Shown here in pieces: positions 1 through 8,569 of a stretch of 21,682 nucleotides of DNA. A model generated the notes under the pieces. The model did not search any database. It was not told the origin of the DNA and was given only the letters and a program-made list of their open reading frames with translations. A program made the translations under genes and the position numbers. Source of the stretch: JAUVXE01 sp964349355 (GTDB taxonomy: Bacteria; Actinomycetota; Coriobacteriia; Anaerosomatales; SLCP01); assembly GCA_964349355.1 (NCBI GenBank), contig CAYGFZ010000035.1, positions 1 to 21,682 of the forward strand, in the 5' to 3' direction. The stretch's first letter is position 1. Every line of letters begins with the position of its first letter.

Positions 1-50
1 AGCACGGCGAATACCACGATCAGTGCTGGCCGGAACGAGGAACGCGACAT
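1..50 (-). CDS. N-terminal fragment of a membrane or secreted protein
   Basis: Only the first 16 or so codons are inside the window. The reading frame starts at ATG (50-48) and gives Met-Ser-Arg-Ser-Ser-Phe-Arg-Pro followed by a hydrophobic run (Ala-Leu-Ile-Val-Val-Phe-Ala-Val). This is the usual beginning of a signal peptide or first membrane helix: basic n-region, then hydrophobic core. A second in-frame ATG lies 12 bases upstream (62-60); neither has a strong ribosome binding site. A promoter-like -10 element lies just upstream (95-100). The function cannot be told from this fragment. Confidence 0.45.
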   Translation of the reverse strand, partial: MSRSSFRPALIVVFAV

Positions 51-94
51 CGGGAAACCCATACAACCGGACCGCAGGGACGTTCAAGCTCTAT

Positions 95-122
95 ATTGTA
101 GCAGGTAGAGTGCCATGTTGAA
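95..122 (-). promoter_or_regulatory. Candidate promoter of the left-edge gene
   Basis: Read on the minus strand there is a -10 hexamer TACAAT (100-95), one mismatch from consensus, about 35-45 bases before the two possible ATG codons. The -35 region 16 bases further up is poor (TTCAAC). The 124-base gap after the upstream gene suits an independent promoter. It is a sequence match only. Confidence 0.35.
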
Positions 123-138
123 AGAATCAGCATTCCCG

Positions 139-158
139 CCATGTGACGCCATGTGACG
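139..158. repeat. Tandem 10-bp repeat, two copies
   Basis: CCATGTGACG occurs twice head to tail (139-148 and 149-158). It lies between the stop of the mutase-like fusion gene and the promoter of the next gene, about 20 bases upstream of the weak -35. It could be a regulator site or chance. Confidence 0.4.
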
Positions 159-186
159 AAAGAGACCCGGCCGGTGTGCGCTGCGA

Positions 187-2694
187 TCAGGCCGACCCGA
201 TCGCAGCACGGACGACATCCACCCACTTGGATTCGATCTGCGCAAGGGTCGCCTCATCCGCCCCCTCGGCGTAGACCGTGACCTGCGGCTCGCTGGCGTG
301 AGGCAGCACGAGAGCCCATCCACCGTGCGCAGTGATCCGGACCCCTTCGGTCAGGCTCACTTCATAGCCGGCAGCAGCCTCAGAGACCGCCCTCATGACG
401 GCTCCCTTGCGATGAACCGGACAGAACAGTGCGGTCTCCCGCATGTGGAACGAGGGCAGAGACTCGATCAGATCGTCGAGACTCACGCCTGCTTTCATCA
501 GCAACCGCGCAGCCATGGCGACGGTCATCACGCCGTCGTATGCGGCGAGAAAACGCGGAAAGATGTAGCCCCCGCGCGTGGAGCCCGCAAACCCCACCGC
601 GCCCGTGGCCGCGAGAACGGCCAGAGAGCGTCTTGTCCTGCCAGGCCGCAACACCTCGTGCCCGGTCTTCCCGGCGATCTTTTCCACCACGCTGGAAGCG
701 GCGAGCGGAACGGCTATTGGCGCCCCGCTATCGTCACTGCGACACCACAGGTCGACCATGGCGTGGAGTGCGGTATGCCCGTCGAGCAGTCTGCCGCTGC
801 CGGTCACGAACAGAACCCGCTCACCGGCGGAGTCGAACCTCACGCCGAGATCCGCTCCGAACACACCCATGACCCCGCGAATCTGCTCAAACGTGGTGCC
901 ACGTGAGTCGGAGAACGCCACCGTCCGCTCGGCATCGGTGAACACATTGAGGGCCATCATGTTCACATGCCACGCTGAAGCGACCTGGGGAATCACGAGG
1001 GACACCACGCCGAATCCCATATCTGCGACGACTTTGAGCCACTCGCCTTCGACCTGTGCATCCTGGTTGAGGGCCTTCTCAAGCCCGGCCATGTAGTAGT
1101 CCAACGCCCGTGGAGGGTAGATGATTTCCCCGACATCTTCCAGGAACGCCCGTCGGAACTCGCCTCTGAAGTAGAGACGCTCGATCTTCTTCTCGCCCCA
1201 TGGCGCGACATCGAGTCCATCCTCGTCGAAGAACGCGATCCGCAGGACCTGGAGATCATCGACGGACGTATGCACGTGGATACCCGCGACACAACGAGTA
1301 TCACGTGTCGTGAACCGGTTGAGCGCAGGTGAAGCGACGCGAAGGTCGCGCACATGGCAGCCGGCCGAGTTCAGCCCTGCCACCATCGCACGCTTGACCA
1401 TCCTTGCTGACCGACTCGTGTCACGGCTGATGGCGACGTGCGAGCCCTTGGGCAGGAGAGTCGCGAAAGCCTGCGCGACACGCAAGGCGAGCTCCGGCGT
1501 CATGTCTATGCCGATGAGCCCCTCGACCCCGTCCTCGCCGAACAGGCCCCTCGGCCCCGTGCTCTCCCAGATGATCGAAGACGTAACGACGGCAGCAGGC
1601 TCGATCCTCTTGAACGGGAACACCTGGATGTTCGACCCGATTCGAGCCCCGTGCTCGATAGTCGTCTCGTCACCGATCACCGAGTTCATATCTACCGACG
1701 CTCGCGCCCTCACGTCGACCCTGCGGCACAATACCGCACCCGCGACGGAGGCGTGCTTTCCCACAAAGCAGTCGTTCCACAGGATCGAGTGGCTAACCGT
1801 GGCATCGTTACCGATGACACAGTTGTCAGCGAGCACTGTGTAGTCGCCGACTCGTGCCCCGGCCCGCACTGTCACGTTCGGGCCGATCACGACCTTGTCC
1901 CCGATCACGGAATCAGGGTGTATCTCCGCACCCTCATCGATCCACACGTTGGGACGAGTGCGAACGCCGGGGACGAACACCTTAGCCTTGCCATCAAGGA
2001 TATCCCGATGAACCTGCATGTACGACTCGAACGAGCCGACATCGCACCAGTACCCGTCGACGACGCACCCGTAGAGGGGGTATCCCTTCTCCATGAGGAG
2101 CGGAAAGAGCTCCGAAGAGAAGTCGAACGCCCGATCGTGAGGGATGTGCTCGAGTACCTCGGGCTCGAGCACATAGATACCCGTGTTGATCGTGTCGGAG
2201 AAGACCTGCCCCCAGGACGGCTTTTCGAGAAACCGCTCGATCTTGCCGTCTTCATCGGTTATGACCACGCCGAACTCCAGCGGGTCGGGCACGCTCTTGA
2301 GCGCGATCGTGACTGCGGCCCCTTTCGCGCGATGGAACTCGATGACCTCTGACAGATCGATGTCGGTAAGCGCGTCTCCGGAGATCACCACGAACGGCTC
2401 GCCCGCAAGGAGCGACTCCGCGTTCTTTACCGAACCGGCGGTACCGAGAGGCGTCTCCTCGTGTGCGTAGGAGAGGCTGATCCCCCACTCTTCGCCGTCA
2501 CCGAAGTAGTCCTCGATAACCTGAGGCATGAACGCCAGCGTGGCCACGACATCGGTGATGCCGTGATGTTTGATCAGTCCGAGGATATGCTCCATCACCG
2601 GCTGGTTGACGATCGGAACCATCGGCTTCGGACGCAGGCTCGTCAATGGACGAAGACGTGTCCCCTCTCCCCCGGCCATGATGACAGCCTTCAT
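187..2694 (-). CDS. Sugar-phosphate nucleotidyltransferase fused to a degenerate phosphomannomutase-like domain
   Basis: The protein has 835 residues. Residues 1-235 form a nucleotidyltransferase domain that should join a sugar 1-phosphate to an NTP: the loop GGEGTRLRP is at 8-16, a PKPMVP signature at 22-27, and a GD metal-site pair at 106-107. Residues about 250-370 are hexapeptide repeats of a left-handed beta helix. Residues about 385-835 align in outline with phosphomannomutase/phosphoglucomutase. The mutase part lacks its catalytic features: the phosphoserine loop (normally TASHNP) reads GIHVHTS at 471-477, and the Mg loop (DGDxDR in the family) reads DSAGER at 621-626. The fusion is usually annotated mannose-1-phosphate guanylyltransferase/phosphomannomutase. 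The transferase is probably active, on GDP-mannose or a related sugar, while the mutase half is probably regulatory or structural. Its ATG overlaps the pgsA stop (ATGA), so the two are coupled. Confidence 0.85.
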   Translation of the reverse strand: MKAVIMAGGEGTRLRPLTSLRPKPMVPIVNQPVMEHILGLIKHHGITDVVATLAFMPQVIEDYFGDGEEWGISLSYAHEETPLGTAGSVKNAESLLAGEPFVVISGDALTDIDLSEVIEFHRAKGAAVTIALKSVPDPLEFGVVITDEDGKIERFLEKPSWGQVFSDTINTGIYVLEPEVLEHIPHDRAFDFSSELFPLLMEKGYPLYGCVVDGYWCDVGSFESYMQVHRDILDGKAKVFVPGVRTRPNVWIDEGAEIHPDSVIGDKVVIGPNVTVRAGARVGDYTVLADNCVIGNDATVSHSILWNDCFVGKHASVAGAVLCRRVDVRARASVDMNSVIGDETTIEHGARIGSNIQVFPFKRIEPAAVVTSSIIWESTGPRGLFGEDGVEGLIGIDMTPELALRVAQAFATLLPKGSHVAISRDTSRSARMVKRAMVAGLNSAGCHVRDLRVASPALNRFTTRDTRCVAGIHVHTSVDDLQVLRIAFFDEDGLDVAPWGEKKIERLYFRGEFRRAFLEDVGEIIYPPRALDYYMAGLEKALNQDAQVEGEWLKVVADMGFGVVSLVIPQVASAWHVNMMALNVFTDAERTVAFSDSRGTTFEQIRGVMGVFGADLGVRFDSAGERVLFVTGSGRLLDGHTALHAMVDLWCRSDDSGAPIAVPLAASSVVEKIAGKTGHEVLRPGRTRRSLAVLAATGAVGFAGSTRGGYIFPRFLAAYDGVMTVAMAARLLMKAGVSLDDLIESLPSFHMRETALFCPVHRKGAVMRAVSEAAAGYEVSLTEGVRITAHGGWALVLPHASEPQVTVYAEGADEATLAQIESKWVDVVRAAIGSA

Positions 2695-3320
2695 TCGGGC
2701 TCCCCCTTTGCTTCGAAGTCAGCCAGGGCGACCACGCGCCTGGCGAGCACTGTGTAGTGAACGGCGCTCGTCAACGAAAGGACCAGTCCAAAATAGACGA
2801 TCGGCGTTGCGAACAGCATCTGCGTTCCTGCGACTTCAACCACCGGCCATCCGAGGATCAGAAAGGAGAATCCTGCAAGAAGGACCGCTGTGGTCGTCTT
2901 GCCGATGTAGGTCACGGGCATTCGTCGCCCGCGACGCTCAAGCCCGTAGGCTCCCCAGAGAAGGTACACGTCGCGTGCTACGAGCACTACGACGAGCCAG
3001 AGCGAGATGCGGTCGATCAAGTATAGGCCGACCACGCCGCTGGCAAGCAAGAGACGGTCGACCAGTGGATCGATCGCCTTGCCCAACGCAGTCACCGTTC
3101 CGGTCCTGCGGGCAATCATCCCGTCAAGCCAGTCGGTCGATGCGGCGCCGGCGAAAAGGGCGAACGCGAGCACATCGGATCGGTCGCTGAGTAGCACCGA
3201 AAAGAAGAACGGTATCAGTAGCAGCCTGAGGATCGTTATGACGTTCGCAACGGTCCAGATGTCGTCCAGGTGTTGCGGGGTCTCTCCCGGCGGGGTCGCA
3301 CCGCTTGCAGGTTCCGTCAC
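2691..3320 (-). CDS. pgsA: CDP-diacylglycerol--glycerol-3-phosphate 3-phosphatidyltransferase
   Basis: This is a 209-residue membrane enzyme of the CDP-alcohol phosphatidyltransferase family. Those enzymes transfer a phosphatidyl group from CDP-diacylglycerol, here probably to glycerol 3-phosphate, for phosphatidylglycerol synthesis. The complete family motif is present: D63, D66-G67, A70-R71, G80, D84 and D88 with exact spacing. Several hydrophobic segments suit a multi-pass protein (about 25-45, 90-120, 140-160 and 165-190). The start chosen is GTG at 3320, with a GAGAGGGAG site five bases upstream. The open frame continues further upstream, but only antisense to the ABC-F gene. The length is normal for the family. 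Substrate choice (glycerol phosphate versus inositol phosphate) cannot be proven here. It is translationally coupled to the downstream fusion gene. Confidence 0.88.
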   Translation of the reverse strand: MTEPASGATPPGETPQHLDDIWTVANVITILRLLLIPFFFSVLLSDRSDVLAFALFAGAASTDWLDGMIARRTGTVTALGKAIDPLVDRLLLASGVVGLYLIDRISLWLVVVLVARDVYLLWGAYGLERRGRRMPVTYIGKTTTAVLLAGFSFLILGWPVVEVAGTQMLFATPIVYFGLVLSLTSAVHYTVLARRVVALADFEAKGEPE

Positions 3321-3479
3321 CGATACTCCCTCTCGATCGCAGGCGTCCACGTTCACTGTTGGGTGTATACCCGTGCTGTCCTTCGCAGGATCATCGTCAT
3401 TACAGTGATACGGTATGTATCCTGTGTGTTCATGGTGTCGTTCCGGCCCGCCAGCTCTGTAGGGATCGAGGTTTCTCGC
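3321..3479. promoter_or_regulatory. Divergent intergenic region between pgsA and the ABC-F gene
   Basis: These 159 bases must hold promoters in both directions. Visible items are GGGT-GTAT-ACCC around 3361-3372, which includes a minus-strand TATACA suitable as a -10, and an inverted repeat GATAC-GGTAT-GTATC at 3407-3421. No convincing -35 is seen in either direction, so individual promoters are not assigned. Confidence 0.4.
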
Positions 3480-5306
3480 GTGGCATATCTGCTTGGATGT
3501 GAGGATGTCAGTCTGGAGTATCCGACGAAGAGAGTCTTCGACTCTATCGCCCTCGGTGTCGACGAAGGTGACCGGATCGGTGTCGTCGGCGGCAACGGCG
3601 ATGGCAAATCGACGCTGCTTACGCTCCTGGCCGGTTCGGTCGAGCCGGACGACGGCCGCATCCTGCGGCGCGGCGGGACGACCATCCGTACCCTCGCACA
3701 GGCCGATTCGCTCGATCCAGAGGTAACCGTCGCCTCGACAGTCGTCGGTGACGCGCCCGAGTACACCTGGGCCTCGGATTCCCGGATCCGCAGCATCATC
3801 GTCGGCCTCATGGCCGACATCCCGTGGGATGTCAGGATAGGCGAGCTTTCTGGCGGGCAACGGCGGCGCGTGGACCTTGCCCGCGTCCTCGTCGTTGACT
3901 GTGATGTCCTCATGCTCGACGAGCCCACCAACCATCTGGACGTCTCGGCGATCGCTTGGCTCGCCGGCCATCTCAAGAACCGCTGGCCTAGAAGATCGGG
4001 TGCACTCCTCGTCGTCACGCATGACCGCTGGTTTCTCGACGAGGTCTGTCTCGGGATGTGGGAGGTGCACAGCGGACAGGTGGAGCAGTTCAGCGGCGGG
4101 TACTCGGCCTACGTGCTCCAGCGTGTCGAACGCGCGGCGGCTGCCCAAACCGCCGAGCAGAAGCGCAAGAACCTGATGCGCAAGGAGCTTGCATGGCTCT
4201 CGCGCGGCGCTCGCGCCCGTTCGACCAAACCGAAGTTCCACGTCGAGGCTGCGCGTGCGCTCATCGCGGACGAACCACCCGTACGCAACTCCCTCGAACT
4301 GAAGCGGACGGCCGTCTCCCGCCTCGGAAAACAGGTCGTAGACCTGATCGACGTGACGGCGGGCTTTGATGAGACGACGGTCCTCGACGGGCTCACGTGG
4401 CGCATCGGACCGGGAGACCGGTTCGGCATCCTGGGCGAGAACGGGTCGGGCAAGACCACGCTCCTAAACGTCATCCAGGGTGCTCTCGAACCGACCTCGG
4501 GCTTGGTGAAGGCCGGAAAGACCGTCAAGTTCGCCGCGCTCTCGCAGCATCTCGATGAGCTAAGCGAGCTGGAAAGTTGCCGGGTCCGCGAGGTGCTTTC
4601 GCGCTACAAGGCCCGCTACGAGTTCGATGGAAAGGAGATGACCCCAGCCCAACTGCTAGAACGTCTCGGATTCGAGGCAGCCCAGATGTCGGCGGTGGTA
4701 TCCGATCTGTCAGGCGGCCAGAAGCGGCGTCTCCAGTTGATGCTCATCCTCCTGGACAAACCCAACGTCCTGGTTTTGGATGAGCCGGATAACGACCTGG
4801 ACATCGACATGCTAGCGGTGGTGGAGAACCTCTTGGACACATGGCCTGGCACGCTGCTTCTCATCACCCACGACCGGTACCTGATGGAACGTGTCACAGA
4901 CGATCAGTTCGCCCTCCTCGACGGGAAGATCCGCCATGTCCCCGGTGGGGTCGACGAGTACCTCAATCTTCTGTCTCAGCGCGCCGATGCACGAATCGAG
5001 GCCACGTCCGAGAGTCCCGGCTCGAAGAAGGATGCGGCCGGCCACCCACGTTGTGCATCAGACACGCACGACACGCAGGTCGTTTCCAGGGCTGAAGAGT
5101 ACACCATGAAGAAGCAGCTCGCGTCCATCGAGCGGAAACTACAGACGCTCGTTAGGAAGGCCTCTGCTGTACGCGCCGAGATGAAGCAGGCAGATCCTTC
5201 GGACTACATCGCTCTCGGCGACATCCAGGAACGACTTCACAGGGTCGAGCGAGAAATCTCCGACCTCGAAGACGCGTGGATGGAACTGTCCGAGAAACTC
5301 TCCTGA
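3480..5306 (+). CDS. ABC-F family ATPase (ribosome-associated)
   Basis: The protein has 608 residues and two ATP-binding domains, with no membrane segment, as in ABC-F translation factors. Domain 1 has Walker A GGNGDGKST (37-45), signature LSGGQ (123-127) and DEPTNHLD (147-154). Domain 2 has GENGSGKT (319-326), LSGGQ (410-414) and DEPDNDLD (434-441), with THDR H-loops after each. The linker at about 205-290 is rich in Lys, Arg and Glu and fits the P-site-tRNA-interacting arm. Residues about 535-608 are a charged coiled-coil extension. I start at GTG 3480 (Val-Ala-Tyr-Leu-Leu-Gly) because a GAGG lies eight bases upstream and the family begins just before this beta strand. An ATG at 3432 is possible but lacks a binding site. 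No linked resistance gene suggests a housekeeping rather than an antibiotic-resistance role. Confidence 0.87.
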   Translation: MAYLLGCEDVSLEYPTKRVFDSIALGVDEGDRIGVVGGNGDGKSTLLTLLAGSVEPDDGRILRRGGTTIRTLAQADSLDPEVTVASTVVGDAPEYTWASDSRIRSIIVGLMADIPWDVRIGELSGGQRRRVDLARVLVVDCDVLMLDEPTNHLDVSAIAWLAGHLKNRWPRRSGALLVVTHDRWFLDEVCLGMWEVHSGQVEQFSGGYSAYVLQRVERAAAAQTAEQKRKNLMRKELAWLSRGARARSTKPKFHVEAARALIADEPPVRNSLELKRTAVSRLGKQVVDLIDVTAGFDETTVLDGLTWRIGPGDRFGILGENGSGKTTLLNVIQGALEPTSGLVKAGKTVKFAALSQHLDELSELESCRVREVLSRYKARYEFDGKEMTPAQLLERLGFEAAQMSAVVSDLSGGQKRRLQLMLILLDKPNVLVLDEPDNDLDIDMLAVVENLLDTWPGTLLLITHDRYLMERVTDDQFALLDGKIRHVPGGVDEYLNLLSQRADARIEATSESPGSKKDAAGHPRCASDTHDTQVVSRAEEYTMKKQLASIERKLQTLVRKASAVRAEMKQADPSDYIALGDIQERLHRVEREISDLEDAWMELSEKLS

Positions 5307-5313
5307 GGCGATC

Positions 5314-6939
5314 TCACGCGTAGCGTGCGAGGACGGCCTCGGCACAGCGCATACCGTCTACTGCGGCAGACATGATGCCACCCGCGTAGCCCGCGCCCTC
5401 CCCGCAGGGGTAGACTCCCCGCAGGTTCGACTGCAGGGTGTCATCACGCTCGACGCGAACCGGAGAGGACGAGCGCGTCTCCACGCCCGTGAGAACGGCA
5501 TCCCGTATCGCGAAGCCGCGCATACGGTGATCGAACTGTGGTGCCGCCTCGCGCAGTGATGCGACCACGAAGTCCGGCAGACATAGCGAGAGGTCTGTCC
5601 AGTTCACTCCGAGCGGATACGTCGGCTCGACGTCACCTGCGGCCGAAGAGCCGACCCCCTGCAGGAAGTCGCCCATGAGTTGAGCAGGCGCGCGGAAGTC
5701 CTTTCCGCCGAGCTCGAACGCCGCGCGCTCCCACCGCTGCTGAAACCGCACCCCGGCCAAGGGGTGGTCTTCCCCGAAGTCCTGGGGAAAGACACTCACC
5801 AGGAATGCCGCATTCGCATTTGTCCCCTCGCGGGCGAACCGGCTCATACCGTTGGTGACGACAGCCCCGGGCTCGGAAGTCGCCGCCACCACCCAGCCAC
5901 CGGGACACATGCAAAACGTATAGACCCCGCGACCGGAGGGCAGATGACGTGAGATCTTGTACTCCGCCGCGCCAAGCGCCGGATGACCAGCGATGGATCC
6001 GTACTGCGCCTCATCCACCATACCCTGGTGATGCTCGACGCGAACCCCGATCGAGAAGGGCTTCTGCACGAGGCGCGCACCGCGGAGGTGCAGCATGTCG
6101 AAGGTGTCTCGCGCGCTATGACCTGTCGCCAGGATGAGAGCTTCGGCCCCGAGCTCCTCGCGACCACGATCGCTCTGCGTCACGACCTCATGCAGTGTGT
6201 CTTCAGCATCGAGGACCAGATCAAAGAGGCGGGTCCCGAAGCGCACCTCGCCGCCGAGCGACTCGATCTCCGCGCGCAGTCGCCTCACGACCCCCGTGAG
6301 CTGGTCCGTGCCGATGTGGGGCTTCGCCTGCCAGAGGATCTCCTCGGCCGCACCTGCGTCAACGAGTGTCGCGAGAACACTGCGGCACCGGGGGTCCCGC
6401 GTGTTGGTCGTGAGCTTGCCGTCAGAGAAGGTACCCGCACCGCCTTCGCCGAACTGTATGTTCGACTCCGGGTCGAGAACGCCATCGCGGATGAAGGTGT
6501 CGATCGCGCGAATGCGTGCGCCTACCGCTGTACCGCGCTCGAGCACAATCGGCCGCACACCCGCTCGGGCCAGGACGAGCGCCGCGAACAGACCCGCTGG
6601 ACCGGTGCCCACAACGACCGGGCGTACCTCGGGGGTAATCGCCCGGCTCACGATCGCGGGCAGCGGCACGGTCGCGGCAACACGCACGTCACCATCCCCG
6701 ATGCGGCGTACGGCATCGGTCTCGCACTCATCGGTCGCGGCATCCAGGGTCACGCCGAGGGTTGCCACGAAGTGGACATTGCTCTTGCGACGTGCGTCGA
6801 CAGAACGCTTGAGAAGACGCACCGATGCGATGCGTAGCTCGTCGACACCCAACCGCTTGGCAGCCGCCCGCTTCAACGCGTCCTGCGCTTCGGGACCACC
6901 CGCCGAGAGCGGAAGTGCCAGGTTCCTGATCTCTATCAC
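5314..6939 (-). CDS. FAD-dependent oxidoreductase of the COG2509 type
   Basis: This is a 541-residue soluble flavoprotein. After an N-terminal domain of about 100 residues comes the dinucleotide-binding motif GTGPAGLFAALVLARAG, followed by the E of LERG that binds ribose. A later stretch (NIQFGEGGAGTFSDGKL) is characteristic of the uncharacterized FAD-dependent dehydrogenase family COG2509. The C-terminus GVYPCGEGAGYAGGI is the second FAD-contacting motif. The start is GTG at 6939, overlapping the stop of the upstream flavoprotein gene (GTGA), with AAGGGG upstream. The substrate is unknown. The coupling to a BaiN-like protein suggests a shared redox task, though this is inferred from context only. 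It converges on the ABC-F gene with a seven-base gap and no room for a terminator. Confidence 0.8.
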   Translation of the reverse strand: MIEIRNLALPLSAGGPEAQDALKRAAAKRLGVDELRIASVRLLKRSVDARRKSNVHFVATLGVTLDAATDECETDAVRRIGDGDVRVAATVPLPAIVSRAITPEVRPVVVGTGPAGLFAALVLARAGVRPIVLERGTAVGARIRAIDTFIRDGVLDPESNIQFGEGGAGTFSDGKLTTNTRDPRCRSVLATLVDAGAAEEILWQAKPHIGTDQLTGVVRRLRAEIESLGGEVRFGTRLFDLVLDAEDTLHEVVTQSDRGREELGAEALILATGHSARDTFDMLHLRGARLVQKPFSIGVRVEHHQGMVDEAQYGSIAGHPALGAAEYKISRHLPSGRGVYTFCMCPGGWVVAATSEPGAVVTNGMSRFAREGTNANAAFLVSVFPQDFGEDHPLAGVRFQQRWERAAFELGGKDFRAPAQLMGDFLQGVGSSAAGDVEPTYPLGVNWTDLSLCLPDFVVASLREAAPQFDHRMRGFAIRDAVLTGVETRSSSPVRVERDDTLQSNLRGVYPCGEGAGYAGGIMSAAVDGMRCAEAVLARYA

Positions 6940-8177
6940 TCGGGGCCCTTCGAGTCGACATCGCTCTTTGCGCGGTGCGCCATAGCATGCCGCGCGGCTG
7001 CGTCGCCCGCTACGATGCCCGAAGCCCAGGCCCAGTGCAGGTTGAACCCGCCGGAGCGGCCGTCGACATCGAGCACCTCCCCTGCCGCGAACAGGCCGTC
7101 CACTCGACGCGACGCCATCGTGTCCGGATCGAACTCCACAACCGACGCTCCACCGCGCGTGACCTGTGACTGCCGGGCATCACCGATGCCGATGACCGAA
7201 AGCCGGAAGTCCTTGAGCAGCGCGGTGAGCCTGGCCTGGGGCAGCTCCTCGACCGCCGTGTCCAGGCCGATACCCGCAGCGCGCACGACCGCACGTGCCA
7301 CCCTGTCGTGGAGCATGCCGGCGAAGAAAGTCTCCGCGGTCCTCCAGTGAAGCGCTGTAGCGCGTTGAGAGACCATAGCCCGAAGCTCTTGCGGATCGAT
7401 GTCCGGGAAGAAGTCGATAGAGAGCACGCATCCGGGCTCAAGGTGGCGAGACAGCTCGAAGACCACGATGCCGCTGACTCCGTAGTCGCGAAACAGGAGC
7501 TCACCGCGCTCCGTGACGACCGGATCGCCGCCGGTGCCGTCATCGCTGACATCGACGAGAACGGTCGCAGCACACCGAACACGCACGCCGGAGAGCCCAC
7601 GGATGGGTACGGTGTCCGTCCGTATGGGTCCGAGCACAGGAGCTGTCTCCACCGATCCGTGTCCGAGATCGGCAAGGAGCGGACTGCCGCCGCCGGTCGT
7701 GACGACGACGCTCTCCCCCGAGACCTCATCACCGTCCTTCGCGGTGACCCTGAAGTTGACGGTGCCCGGATCCGTCGAGACACGCTCGACCTCCAGTCCA
7801 CACCTCACCTCGACGCCAAGATGGGTGCACTCTAGCCGCAGCACATCAAGGACGGAGCTGGCAGAGTTCGTCACGGGATAGACGCGTCCCTCGTCATCGG
7901 CGGATGTGAGCAGGCCGAGACCTCCGAAAAAGGAGCGGATGCCCTCGTAGGGATAGGCCCTAAGTACAGGCTCGACGAAATCGGGATGATTGAAGCCGTG
8001 CGGTGATACCGAGAGGTTCGTCAGGTTGCAGCGCCCGTTGCCGCTGGCCAGGATCTTCCTCCCCACGCGAGGGCCTGCCTCGAGAACCGTGACTGCCGCG
8101 CCGAGGCGCGCCGAAGCTATGGCTGCACTCAGCCCGGCTGCTCCCCCACCGATGATCACCACTCTCGACTGCCGCAT
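6936..8177 (-). CDS. HI0933/BaiN-like NAD(P)/FAD-dependent flavoprotein
   Basis: The 413-residue protein begins with a Rossmann motif GGGAAGLSAAIASARLG and then carries the family signature GRKILASGNGRCNLTN. It ends with AGEVLDVDGRSGGFNLHWAWASG, the conserved C-terminal FAD contact. These three blocks define the HI0933-like (YhiN/BaiN) flavoproteins. Members include BaiN, assigned to bile-acid 7-dehydroxylation in clostridia, but most have no known substrate and nothing here points to bile acids. I choose ATG 8177 with AAGGG five bases upstream; an ATG ten codons earlier is open but lacks a site. It is the first gene of a two-gene operon with the COG2509-like protein (4-bp overlap). Confidence 0.85.
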   Translation of the reverse strand: MRQSRVVIIGGGAAGLSAAIASARLGAAVTVLEAGPRVGRKILASGNGRCNLTNLSVSPHGFNHPDFVEPVLRAYPYEGIRSFFGGLGLLTSADDEGRVYPVTNSASSVLDVLRLECTHLGVEVRCGLEVERVSTDPGTVNFRVTAKDGDEVSGESVVVTTGGGSPLLADLGHGSVETAPVLGPIRTDTVPIRGLSGVRVRCAATVLVDVSDDGTGGDPVVTERGELLFRDYGVSGIVVFELSRHLEPGCVLSIDFFPDIDPQELRAMVSQRATALHWRTAETFFAGMLHDRVARAVVRAAGIGLDTAVEELPQARLTALLKDFRLSVIGIGDARQSQVTRGGASVVEFDPDTMASRRVDGLFAAGEVLDVDGRSGGFNLHWAWASGIVAGDAAARHAMAHRAKSDVDSKGPE

Positions 8178-8344
8178 AGCGCCCTTCTCGTTCGCGTGGT
8201 CGATCAAGTCTCTCCACGAGACATCTTAGACGTCTCCCACGACGGCTGCCGAGACACCAGGTCGAAGATCCCACCGACATGTCAAACGGAGCACCCGAAG
8301 GTGCCCCGCGTTCGCTCAATGGTCGGACCCAATAGACGCGTTTG
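8178..8344. other. Intergenic region upstream of the flavoprotein operon
   Basis: No gene is seen. It must carry the promoter of the minus-strand flavoprotein operon. A perfect TTGACA occurs on the minus strand (8285-8280), but no acceptable -10 is found 16-18 bases away. A stem GGAGCACC / GGTGCCCC with a CGAA loop lies at 8288-8307 (one mismatch, no T run) and may terminate transcription from the right. The left 34-bp repeat begins at 8319. Confidence 0.4.
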
Positions 8345-8352
8345 TTACCGCT
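8319..8352. repeat. Left copy of an imperfect 34-bp direct repeat
   Basis: The copy starts ATGGTCGGAC and includes CGCGTTTGT in its second half. It matches 8570-8603 at 26 of 34 positions in the same orientation, 251 bases apart. It covers the stop codon of the gene remnant that lies between the copies. Confidence 0.6.
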
Positions 8353-8518
8353 GCGACCGGTCCCTCAACGCACTGATGACCTCCGAACCGATCCCCTCCT
8401 TTGCGGCCCACTCGTCGAGCGCCGACCAATCGACGTCATGCCGCCTGGCAACTAGAACCGCTTGGTCCAGAGAGGGATTGTCATGCCAGTGCAGGTAGGA
8501 AGGCAGGCCGACCAAGAA
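8345..8518 (-). pseudogene. C-terminal remnant of an unidentified protein
   Basis: The minus strand between a TAG (8521-8519) and a TAA (8347-8345) reads a protein-like stretch of about 57 residues. It contains DQAVLVARRHDVDWSALDEW, followed by an Ala-Lys-Glu-Gly helix and a basic tail. There is no start codon with a binding site, and the frame is stopped immediately upstream, so it looks like the end of a decayed gene. The ARRH-x-VDW pattern recalls C-terminal helices of nucleotidyltransferase or toxin-antitoxin proteins, but that identification is weak. Its place between two related repeats next to an AbiE operon suggests debris of an earlier insertion. Confidence 0.45.
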
Positions 8519-8569
8519 CTATCAGGCCATCGGACGCTCTGATGTGTCCACGATGTCCTGAGACAATAC

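Noticed and set aside
1438..2352. Plus-strand open frame of 304 codons
   Set aside because: It is antisense to the nucleotidyltransferase fusion and has no motif or binding site.
3321..4241. Long upstream extension of the pgsA frame on the minus strand
   Set aside because: It is antisense to the well-supported ABC-F gene, and a strong ribosome site precedes GTG 3320.
8275..8290. Perfect TTGACA upstream of the flavoprotein operon
   Set aside because: No -10 of reasonable quality occurs at 16-18 bases, so I did not call it a promoter.
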